Assembly: GCF_964340395.1 (NCBI RefSeq)
Contig: NC_135567.1
Span: forward strand, 15,567,806-15,631,805
Direction: 5' to 3'
Origin: Glandiceps talaboti
Lineage: Eukaryota; Hemichordata; Enteropneusta; Spengelidae
DNA: 64,000 nucleotides
The notes beneath the pieces were generated by a model, which was not told the DNA's origin, did no database searches, and was given only the letters and a program-made list of their open reading frames with translations. Shown piece after piece: positions 22,616 to 31,272 of this stretch. The position numbers and the translations under genes were made by a program. How positions within the stretch are numbered: position 1 is the first letter of the stretch; each line of letters starts with the position of its first letter.

Positions 22616-24819
22616 AGTCCCCGCTATGATTGGGTTTGAAGGAATTATCACTACTCTGATCACGCAACAACACTTGTGAACCTAAATCAAACAGACTTAG
22701 ATATGTTGTGTCTGCTTGTTGGACATGGAACATGCCTACAACAATAAAGGATTGGTCGGGTATGGGGATCATATCACGATGAAAATGGATATGCACATGT
22801 ATGTCATAGAACACTGTCCTAATACCAACTTTGAATGTGATCTGTTCAAGCATGTCTGAGTTATGGCTTTGGACATTGAAAAATCGCAAACAAAATGGCT
22901 GCCAGGCGGCCATAGTTCAGTTCAGTTTGTAGGTCCAGCCGTTATATGGCGGCTCAGGAGGTACAATAAAATTGAACTTCGACCTGTAAACAGGCTAAAA
23001 AGAAAAAGAAAAATAGAAAAGAGTCTTGACCTGTGGATAGAATTCACTGTCAGTTATGGTTCGATAGATGCTAAAAGTCTATTCCTAGTGGTGTGAAGGT
23101 CAAAACAGTATTGTCTGCAGATCCGTTCTAATTGTAATAGGACATCAGATGGTATGTTGTTTGTCTCCTCCAGTAAGGTAAGATCGAGCACAAGTTGAGT
23201 GATATTTTCTGTCATCCTGGTTGTCATAATATCTGAGGTGTGTTCACCAGCCGCTGCTTTCATGTTTCTGATAAATTTATTTCTGAGTTTACTAAATAGC
23301 TGACAGCTGTTAATGAAGTGTTCACGAGTTTCTGGAGCTTTGTGACAAAATATGCAAATAGGGTTAATTGTATATTGGTTGAATTTGGCTTTGTTTGCTT
23401 GTAGTCTATAGTTACCAATAACTAGTCTATTTTTGATGATTACACGTTGTGATTCTCTTATGTTGTTGGAGATACTGGACAATATCAGATGGGGACCGTG
23501 TTTGATTCTGTTTGATGTATTGAGATAACGTAGACTCGTTTTTTTTGGATGCTGATGCTTCTAATTGTTCTTGCCAGTAGCTGTTAACTTTTTTGTTAAT
23601 GAGTAGTTTCCATTGTTTGATTTGGGGTGGGTATGAGAATAAGTGATAAATGTCCTGTAGTTGGTATTTGTGAAGTATTGACTTGAGATCGCTAAACCAG
23701 CTATTGCTTTTCAGATCTTTAAGGGCAATTTGTCTTTCACCAATACGGAACTCAGGTGAGTCCTTATTTTGTAGTATTCTTCCAAGGAGTGAGAGTTTCT
23801 TGATGTCAACTTCAGCTTCAATTGTACGTAGTCCAGATAGAAGATAAACAGCTTCGTCAGCGGTGTTTTCAGCTAGGGATAGAATTTGCTTCAATATTGG
23901 ATCGTATTACAACAACAATGAATATGCACATGTATGTCATAGAACACTGTCCTAATACCAACTTTGAATGAGATCTGTTCAAGCATGTCTGAGTTATGGC
24001 TTTGGACATGGAAAATTCACAAACAAAATGGCTGCCAGGCAGCCATATTGGATCGTATCACGACGACAATGGATATGCACATGTATGTCATAGAACACTG
24101 TCCTAATACCAACTTTGAATGAGATCTGTTCAAGCATGTCTGAGTTATATGGCTTTGGACATAGAAAAATTGCAAACAAAATGGCTGCCAGGCGGCCATA
24201 TTGGATCGTATCACAACAACAATGAATTTGCACATGTATGTCATAGAACACTGTCCTAATACCAACTTTGAATGAGATCTGTTCAAGCATGTCTGAGTTA
24301 TGGCTTTGGATCGACATGGAAAATTCGCAAACAAAATGGCTGCCAGGCAGCCATATTGGATCGTATCACAATGAAAATGGATATGCACATGTATGTCATA
24401 GACCACTGTCCTAATACCAACTTTGAATGAGATCTGTTCAAGCATGTCTGAGTTATGGCTTTGGATCGACATGGAAAATTCGCAAACAAAATGGCTGCCA
24501 GGCAGCCATATTGGATCGTATCATGACAACAATGAATATGCACATATATGCCATAGAACACTGTCCTAATACCAATTTTGAATGAGATCTGTTCAAGCAT
24601 GTCTGAGTTATGGCTTTAGACAGGGAAAATTTGCAAACAAAATGGCTGCTAGGCGGCCATATTGGATCGTATCATGAAACAAATTGACGTGCATATGTAT
24701 GCCATTGTATGTTGCCCCTGTACCAAGTTTGAAAAAAATCAGTCTAGGCATCTCCAAGAAACGGCTGCGGACAGACGGACGGACGCACGGACAGACGGAA
24801 CCCAATCCGGCGGGGACTA
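22616..24819. mobile_element. dispersed element with about 150-bp internal tandem repeats (copy in A)
   Basis: Bounded by TAGTCCCCGC (22,616) and its perfect reverse complement GCGGGGACTA (24,810-24,819). Inside are about six head-to-tail copies of a 150-bp unit containing ATGGCTGCCAGGCAGCCATA, CACTGTCCTAATACCAA and GTTCAAGCATGTCTGAG. The right end carries a (GGAC)n-like tract. A related copy lies at 52,348-53,450. This copy is interrupted by a LINE fragment at about 22,930-23,894. Short open frames here (MAAWQPFC, FKVGIRTVFYDIHVHI) come from the repeat unit. Confidence 0.7.
22930..23894 (-). pseudogene. 5'-truncated non-LTR retrotransposon fragment (C-terminal RT region)
   Basis: Two overlapping open stretches on the minus strand (23,894-23,427 and 23,482-23,054) form one protein tail broken by a frameshift near 23,450-23,480. 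The second carries a zf-RVT-like CCHC motif (CIFCHKAPETREHFINSC), typical of the end of LINE ORF2 proteins. The polymerase core is absent. The 3' end runs to a short TGAAC-type repeat near 22,935. It interrupts the 150-bp repeat unit at GGCCATA/ATTGGATCG, so it inserted after that array formed. Confidence 0.65.
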
Positions 24820-24901
24820 ATAAGTCAGGCCCTTTCTCTACACAAGCTTGCTTTAAATAACCCATATCTGGCCAAATATCTTAGTGTTAACTGTAACTTA
24901 C

Positions 24902-25330
24902 CATGCATAATTTCTTTCACAATGTCAAACTCTTTTCTGTCAATCTTTAATTTAATTCTAGTAGTACATCCAGATTTCTCAGCAAGAGCTCTCATCTCAG
25001 CTGTTACTAGGATACCAGTCAAAGACTCCTCCAATTCACCAGATTCATATTTCTGCCAGAAATACTGCATATCTTCTTCTGAAAGGAAACTCAGAATAAA
25101 ACGTAAAGACCCCGAGTCAGTTCTTTCTAATACGGCTTTGTAAGAATTATAGGTTTCATCTAACTCTTGAATTAATGCTTGTTCCTTTCCCTCTAGGAGA
25201 AGCTTGGTTCTTCGCTCATAATGTTCCTTGGCACTCTTTTTAAGTTCTTCTCTTGCTTCAATTTTCAATCTCCATTCCCATAGCTTCAGTTCCCTTTCCT
25301 TCATCTCAAATTCAGTATTTATAACCACAG
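24902..25330 (-). CDS. gene A TRADD-N-like exon (coiled coil plus TRADD-N fold)
   Basis: Acceptor TTATTAATCCAG|CT, donor ATGCATG|GTAAGT, 429 nt, phase 1 on both sides. Residues 5-72 are charged helices (coiled coil). From residue 73: GSLRFILSFLSEEDMQYFW, QKYESGELEESLTG, LVTAEMRALAE, RIKLKIDRKEFDIVKEI. This spacing of a hydrophobic strand, 'YxSGxLxxxL' helix, 'VTxEmr' and final strand plus helix matches what I know of the TRADD N-terminal domain, including that of TRADD itself (LIVQLRF..FLRAYREGALRAAL). TRADD-N domains act as adaptors in death and immune signalling. The exon splices in frame to the LRR exon. The domain name is by pattern recognition; a profile search would settle it. Confidence 0.65.
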
Positions 25331-26146
25331 CTGGATTAATAAAATAAAAATACCTTGACTTGTCAGGAAAACCATACCTTGATAATTTACACAAACATTC
25401 TCACACTATATTCTCTCACTGCATAACATGACGGATTCTTTGCATTAGCAGTTCAAGTGCAACTTTCCTGACTTTGTGAGCCAGCAAGTAGGGTGTCATA
25501 AAAATTGATTGCATCTCTAAAGCTATTTGCAATATCACTGATAATGGGTCAGTAAAACTGATAACAACTGATATGACATTAGGGGCTTCACACTTGATAT
25601 TGAGTTTAGCTTTGCCTGATGTGTTATGTAATAGTGCTTTATCACATTTGTAAATATTACCAACAAACATTATTCAGTGATAAGAAAGATAAGAAACCCC
25701 ACTTCCTAGCTAATGGCTTGATTCTGTAATGATCACTCATAGAATCATCATGTCATGTCTTACTCTAAACATCTTAAGAACGTATCCACCGCATGATTTA
25801 AGCCTAGTTTGCTCAATAAATTTGGAATTATTGGTTTTTGGCCTAAAAGACAAATTTGTAGCCCAACTTTGCATATCACTGATGGGATCATCATGTCATG
25901 AATACTTCTTGATCAAACTATACCCCTTAGAAGTTTACCACCAACTTTCAGCCCGATATGCCCAGTACTTTTGGAGTTTATGTTTGTTGACCCAAAACCC
26001 ACATCTCTGATGCGATCATTTTCATTTGAACAATTTATCGGCTACATATGCTCTAAGTAATATCACATAGCACACAGAACTATTAGCTCAGTTGTGTTAA
26101 CAACACTCAGACTATTCTGGACTACTGCATTGAGATTATTACTTAC
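25331..26146 (-). other. gene A intron with an 84-codon open stretch (25,670-25,416)
   Basis: An open frame with ISVVISFTDPLSVILQIALEM lies in this intron but has no counterpart in gene B and no clear splice sites. I do not recognise it; it may be a relic exon or chance. The rest is unique AT-rich intron. Confidence 0.25.
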
Positions 26147-26236
26147 TTGGTGACAGTTTGCTCGTATCAACTGCATTTCCTAAATGGCTTATACCTAACA
26201 CCATGTTGCGGGTTCCAATGATAGGAGACATTTGAC
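26147..26236 (-). CDS. gene A 90-nt linker exon
   Basis: Acceptor CTCAAATAG|GT and donor TCACCAA|GTAAGT, phase 1 on both sides, 30 residues ending DTSKLSP. The paralogous exon at 46,929-46,840 has the same length, splice sites and the ending DTSRLSP, which supports its reality. Joined to the next exon the codon is ACT, giving SP-T-VV. No domain; flexible S/T/G-rich spacer before the coiled coil. Confidence 0.6.
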
Positions 26237-27630
26237 CTATTTGAGAACAAAGTATGGATATGACAAATTATTGATTACTGTATGAATTTGAAAACTTTTT
26301 TGGTTTTGTTACATGTATCTATGGACATAACATTTTACCCATTATCAATGTTAATTACAAAATTCACTATAGAAATCCCATCCCGTACATCTTGGCCAAA
26401 TAATCCAATGTTTTCCCCAAAAGTTCAGTGTGAAATCAACAAACCTGGCAAGAGTTCGTTCTGTAACAAAATAGCAGTTCCAAATCGAACAGTGTTTCCA
26501 TTTTACTCATTCGTAGTTCTGTTATTTTTTATTATTATTATTAAAACTTTATTTCGAGAAAGAAAAGAATGCAAATATGCTCACAAACATCCCATAGATA
26601 AAAACAAGTCAATGAACAATTTCTATATGGAGACCTGCTTTTCTGTATGCGGACACTTTCTTTGTGTAAAAGTGTCCTGATTAACTGAAAAAAGTGTCTG
26701 CTAATGAAATTGAGAGCACAGTTGAAACAATGGGGAAGAGTCGGAAAGGAGTATAACTATCGTTTATGGATGATAATTAAAATACTATTAAAATTACTTG
26801 ATTAATGTATAATTCATTCTTTAAATTTGAAAGAAAAGGAAAGTTGATAGCTGGGTGAGTGATTTAAAAGTAGGTGCAAAAGTGTGTCTCACTGAGTGTA
26901 ATACATGAAATATTAACAATGTAGGTAAATAGCCTACACAAACAAGGTCAGACTACAGATATGAGTTAAAAAGTCTTTCGGCGGGAAAATTCATTCACCA
27001 CAGAGGTCAACACAGAGGTTATGAGATTTAGTCAATGCAATTTTTACATTGAACAGAGAATATGACAAACATTGTTTGCGGTGTATGCAGCAGTTAAAGA
27101 TTAGTCTAGGGGAAAATGTATGAGAAATGCTATGCGGATTCTCTCTTGGGTACAAAATAGCTGCCGTCCTCAGACATCATACTGGCCGTACCGCTTGGCC
27201 AATTTAAGTCTGTGGATGGTATCTATAAGTATGCCATACAAGTACACAAAGTCATGGATCCTGGATGAAAACAAAGATAATATCTAATTAAATATATCAG
27301 TACATGACTTATTCATTATAACTACTTGTTTCAATCATAAACCAATAAATGCCTTCTTTTCATGATAATACAATCAACCTGAAGCAGTGGTAGATTTTCA
27401 TCTTGTCATTGTTCTGATTTGTCACCATGTATGAATTAACCATCACTAGATATTGTTTCAGAAGACACCATCATGACTGAAAGATGTTCACAGACAACAT
27501 TTTTTATAAAAATATGATCTAAAACTTCTTATTTGAGATATTTTAGATATTGCTGTATACATGACATGTATATATTGTCTACACCTTAATTTCTAGATGA
27601 TAGATATAGTCAAGCAGATGAGTTTCTTAC
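26237..27630 (-). other. gene A intron with a dead exon (27,476-27,402) and a relic acceptor near 27,256
   Basis: 27,476-27,402 resembles the 84-nt S/T exons (TCTTTCAG|TCATGATGG, MVSSETISSDG) but has in-frame stops and its donor GT is changed to AT. Near 27,256 (CATCCAG|GATCCATGAC) the acceptor and first bases of the 138-nt exon remain but the exon body is gone. Elsewhere unique intron. Confidence 0.55.
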
Positions 27631-27714
27631 CTTGTTGTCTTTGTTCTGGTTTGTCACCTTGAGTGGCACTATCATTACCAGTCACATGACTTGTTTCAGA
27701 TGAAACCATGGTTA
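27631..27714 (-). CDS. gene A 84-nt S/T-rich exon
   Basis: Acceptor TTTCTTTCAG|TA, donor CAACAAG|GTAAGA, 28 residues: TMVSSETSHVTGNDSATQG, then DKPEQRQQG. Phase 1 on both sides, so it can be skipped or repeated without breaking the frame. Matches 48,649-48,566 of gene B. Forms part of the linker between the GT and TRADD-N parts. Confidence 0.6.
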
Positions 27715-28225
27715 CTGAAAGAAACAGAGAAAACATTCTAATTAGATGAACATAAACCACAACTTAAAACCCAATACATGTGTATGACGTCAACTCATGA
27801 CACAATCAAACAGATCTAGTTTCTCACCTTTTCATATCTGTACTGATATGTTCTCATCAGGGGTTACCAGTGTGTCTTGTAAGCTAATTTGATGTACTAG
27901 TAAAACACAAATTTCTTGTGACGCACAATAATTTAGTATTTTCCTATCCCTTACAATGCAGTGTGACAAGGTGATCCACATTTTATCATTTTGTCCTCCA
28001 TGGGCTCCCAACAACAACATATTTTAACCTATGTATGTAAGAAGGGTGATGCTCAGTTTGACCTTGCTGAACAATGCAGATTTTCACTGGGTACACCAGT
28101 TTCCTCCTGCTTCCTCAACACTAGAGCACTCAGGCACTGCTCTTGTGGTGACCATTCACCAAATTTCCGAATTTATTTGGACTTGATAAAGAATATCATT
28201 ATTATTATTACTGATAGTTTCTCAC

Positions 28226-28363
28226 CTTGTTGTCTTTGTTCTGACTTTTCACTATGTAAGACTCCACCGTCACTGGGTACTTGACTTGTTTCAGATGAAA
28301 CCTTAGTGGTCATTCCATCACTTGTTACATGCTCACTTGCTGTTGTAGATGAAGTCATCATTT
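28226..28363 (-). CDS. gene A 138-nt S/T-rich exon
   Basis: 46 residues (TSSTTASEHVTSDG ... SEKSEQRQQG), donor CAACAAG|GTGAG, phase 1. Same length as gene B exon 48,200-48,063. The B-type acceptor (TTCTTCCAG|GA) is deleted here; TTTAATTAG|AA at the deletion edge keeps both length and phase but has a weak pyrimidine tract, so splicing may be poor. Confidence 0.5.
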
Positions 28364-28671
28364 CTAATTAAATATCTAAGTACATGATTTATTCATTATA
28401 ACTACTTGTTTCAATCATTAACCTGAAGCACTGGTAGATTCTCATCTTGTCATTGTTCTGATTTGTCACCATGTATAAATTAACAATCACATGATACTGT
28501 TTCAGAAGACACCATATTAATGAAAGATGTTCACAGACAACATTTTAGATAAAATTATGATCTAAAACTTCTTATTTGAGATATTTTAGATATTGCTGAA
28601 TACATGACATGTATATATTGTCTACACCTTAATTTGAAAATGATTGACAGTCAAGTAGATGAGTTTCTTAC
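28364..28671 (-). other. gene A intron with a second dead exon (28,519-28,446)
   Basis: Same dead-exon family as 27,476-27,402: in-frame stops, donor GT changed to AT and here also the acceptor AG changed to AT. Confidence 0.5.
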
Positions 28672-28728
28672 CTTGTTGTCTTTGTTCATTACCAGTCACA
28701 TGACATGTTTCAGATGAAACCATGGTTA
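28672..28728 (-). CDS. gene A 57-nt S/T-rich exon
   Basis: Acceptor TTTCTTTCAG|TA, donor CAACAAG|GTAAGA, 19 residues: TMVSSETCHVTGNEQRQQG. It equals the 84-nt exon minus an internal 27 bp (nine codons), so the frame is kept. It is the first exon after the GT exon in A; the donor at 30,077 leaves A, giving codon ATA. Confidence 0.55.
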
Positions 28729-29096
28729 CTGAAAGAAACAGAGAAAACATTCTAATCAGATTAACATAAACTACAACTTAAAACCCAATACATGTATATG
28801 ACTTCACTTCAAGGCACAATCAAACAGATCTAGTTTCTCACCTTTTCATATCTGTTCTGATATGTCATCATCAGAGGGTACCCATTATGTCTTTTTAATT
28901 TGATATACTAGTAAAACACTACCAGTAATTTCTTGTGACACACTAAAATCTTGTAATTCCCTATCCCTTACAATGCTGTCACAAGATGAGCCACATTTTA
29001 TCATTTTCAGAAAGTAGTAGCATAAGGATGGTGACCAATAGTCCTATATTCCTGAACTGAAAACAGGGTTCCTCTATTGTAAATATGTGTCTTTAA

Positions 29097-29431
29097 AGGT
29101 GATTCAAAATGCTAACATTCACTATCGCTAATTTGCTAGACGACATGTTTGTGAAATGCATTCTGGTTTTAAAACTTTTCAAAAGCGTCTGCAAACACCT
29201 TAAAATGACCTTTTTTCAGTCACTTCCCTTCGGAAGTCATAAAATCCTGTGGTCTAGGTGGGACCGGAAATACCCGAAAACTCTCGAAGTAAATCCGAAG
29301 GGAAGTGACTGTAAAAAGGTCATTTTAAGGTGTTTGCAGATGCTTTTGAAAAGTTTTAAAACCAGAATGCATTTCACAAACATGTCGTCTAGCAAATTAG
29401 CGATAGTGAATGTGAGCATTTTGAATCACCT
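29097..29431. mobile_element. 335-bp foldback MITE with TTAA target duplication
   Basis: Almost all of the element is two arms of about 139 bp in inverted orientation (AGGTGATTCAAAATGCT at the left, its reverse complement at the right) around a spacer of about 57 bp. TTAA flanks both ends (29,093-29,096 and 29,432-29,435). The paralogous intron of gene B (about 49,898) has a single TTAA and no element. TTAA targeting points to piggyBac- or Kolobok-like transposase use. It lies in the first coding intron of gene A and would form a long RNA hairpin. Confidence 0.85.
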
Positions 29432-29459
29432 TTAAAATATTTTTATGTCTGTAAATCTT

Positions 29460-29620
29460 CCATCCTTTAAATCATCACATAATCAGCAGTAGCCTTAAAA
29501 GGACTACCAGCTGCAAATTATGGTTGCCCCAGGACAAGAATTGGTAGTCTGTGGACACAGGACTACTGTTAATTTTGAGCCCTAAGTATACTTAGTAACA
29601 ATATGTTTAGTGTATATACA
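29460..29620. repeat. dispersed repeat shared with 49,930-50,080
   Basis: Contains AGGACAAGAATTGGTAGTCT and GGACACAGGACTACTGTTAA. The paralogue is similar, so insertion predates the gene duplication. Confidence 0.5.
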
Positions 29621-29624
29621 ACAC

Positions 29625-29831
29625 TTAGCACAGCATGTTGGAACAGCAGAGATTTGGATTACATTTCTGATGATTTGATAAGAACAGTTTTATGGCCTCT
29701 TTGCATGTAAATGAATTGCCAGGGGAACTTCTAATTTGTTGGTGAGGTGAACTTTACGTAAAGAGGCCATACAACTGATGATGGAATGTATTACTTGTCT
29801 CTTTGCTGTTCCAACATGCTGAGCCTATAGT
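29625..29831. mobile_element. foldback element, shared by both paralogues
   Basis: AGCACAGCATGTTGGAACAG at the left and CTGTTCCAACATGCTGAGCC at the right are inverted, with an inner inverted pair ATGGCCTCTTTGCA/GTAAAGAGGCCAT. The copy in gene B lies at about 50,096-50,292. Present in both, hence older than the TTAA element. Confidence 0.7.
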
Positions 29832-29976
29832 AAAGTTATTAATCTAATTCATTTGTTTACTTTCTCTGTTTGTAACAGGTTCTGTCCGTCAATGATCTGA
29901 TGTCGGCAGTTATAGTTCAGCCTTGATTATGTCAACCACACATCAGATGATTTTGTCCGTACAATAGTGCTACTGG

Positions 29977-30060
29977 GTATGTCCCATATATCAATTATAC
30001 AGGGGTATGAGTATCTCATACGGTACCCCTGTATAATATGGGTCATACCTGGTCATGTAA
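29977..30060 (-). other. intron hairpin next to the GT-exon donor
   Basis: TACAGGGGTA and TACCCCTGTA with flanking ATGTCCCATAT/ATATGGG arms form a near-complete hairpin about 16 nt inside the intron, just after the 5' splice site at 30,077. The arrangement is kept in gene B at about 50,447-50,520. Confidence 0.6.
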
Positions 30061-30076
30061 GATAAATTCTACTTAC

Positions 30077-31272
30077 TCGATGGTTTTGTTGATGTTGGTT
30101 TCCCAAAATGAGATAGGAATGTCTCATGCGTCTGTTCAATGTCTTTGTTGTCATGGTAACATTCCTTTACTGCCTTTGCATTTTTAGCTGCAGCTTTTGG
30201 ATTAAGGAGTATCGATTTCAACTTTTTATACAAGTCATCTTTTTCACCAGGGTCATATACAAAGTAATCAGCATAGAGTTCAAATTGTGTTGTGTAGAAT
30301 TCACCAACTGCTGTTGATTTTGGCACCAAAGTTGGTAGTCCTGAGGCAATGGCATCCAATCCTTCCATCCCTATTGACTCGTCAGGTGGTATTATACAGA
30401 CATAACTTTGAAGTAAATCTGTGCAAATATCATCTTGACAGTCATATGGTGGGACAATGATTGGTTTTAAATAGGAAGTAGTCATATTGTTTTTAAGAAA
30501 TGTTCGAGTGGTTACAGAATCTCTGCAAGTATGATTTCGGATTAACAAGTCTGGTATCTTTCGAGCAACGTCATGAAATGTATCTGCTACTTTACTTACA
30601 GCTTCCAGTGGTATTTTGCTAGCTTTGTCCAAATTTGGGTTGGTCAATTTCATCAACGTCTGTTTTTCCACAACCTCTGGTTTAATAACATCAACCTGTA
30701 AGTCAAAGAAACATTCATCTGGTCTTGGCAGGTACAGTTCATGTTTTATGGGACGGTTTGCAGCCTGGTAGATGGTGCAGAAACGTGCAAACACCTTTGG
30801 TCCAACAGAGAATACTGCATAGGCAAGTTCTGCAAATTTTACACACCTCTTTGATTCATCTACAGATGATGGAACAGTGTGGTTTATAAGCACAACTTTT
30901 GCATCAGGAAACAAACGTCTCTTAATAGCAAAGGCAGCTGCACAAGTCATAGGAAAATGGCCGACTATGGTTTCAACATTCTGTAGATTTGACAGTGTTG
31001 TAAAATAAGTATCTGGCTGGCCTAACCATTTACAGCTAGGTACTTCATCTTGTACATCATGTGCCAAGATGTCATCAAAACAGGGAAGAGTTAGTTTTAC
31101 GTTATTTGTCTCTGCATCCTCTGCATGTTTAGCTTTTAACACAACACAGTGTGTTTCCTGTGGTGTACATCTAGCTACACTGGTGGCAAGTTGACAGTTA
31201 ACTACAGATACAGGATCACCAGCTCTATTCCATTCTTCAGCCACAAAAAGGGTTGACATTTTGTTAGATTAT
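30077..31272 (-). CDS. gene A GT-B glycosyltransferase-like exon
   Basis: Acceptor CTTTTGTGCAG|AT, start ATG at 31,259, donor CATCGA|GTAAGT, phase 1; 394 residues. The N-terminal half is Rossmann-like: VAEEWN, NVETIVGHFPMTCAAAF, DAKVVLINHTVP, then YAVFSVGPKVFARF. The C-terminal half has the nucleotide-sugar site of GT4-type enzymes, ESIGMEGLDAIASGLPTLVP followed by STAVGEF, with the EGxxAxAxGxP pattern kept. The N-terminal Gly-Gly loop expected after VAEEW is AGDP here, so catalysis is doubtful. No signal peptide, so probably cytosolic. Joined in frame to S/T exons, TRADD-N and LRR. If the intron is retained the frame stops two codons later (SK-stop), giving a GT-only form. About 97% identical to the gene B exon. 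Confidence 0.7.

Noticed and set aside
22545-24600. MAAWQPFC.../FKVGIRTVFYDIHVHI ORFs (also 52,595-53,190)
   Set aside because: Frames of the 150-bp dispersed repeat with shifting starts; not one protein.
17110-24901. Possible NACHT exon hidden between TRADD-N and LRR in gene A
   Set aside because: Only transposons there; gene B's equivalent intron is about 0.8 kb with no coding sequence, and phases join directly.
26282-26680. 132-codon plus-strand ORF with a hydrophobic stretch
   Set aside because: Intronic, opposite strand, no conservation in gene B and no recognised domain.
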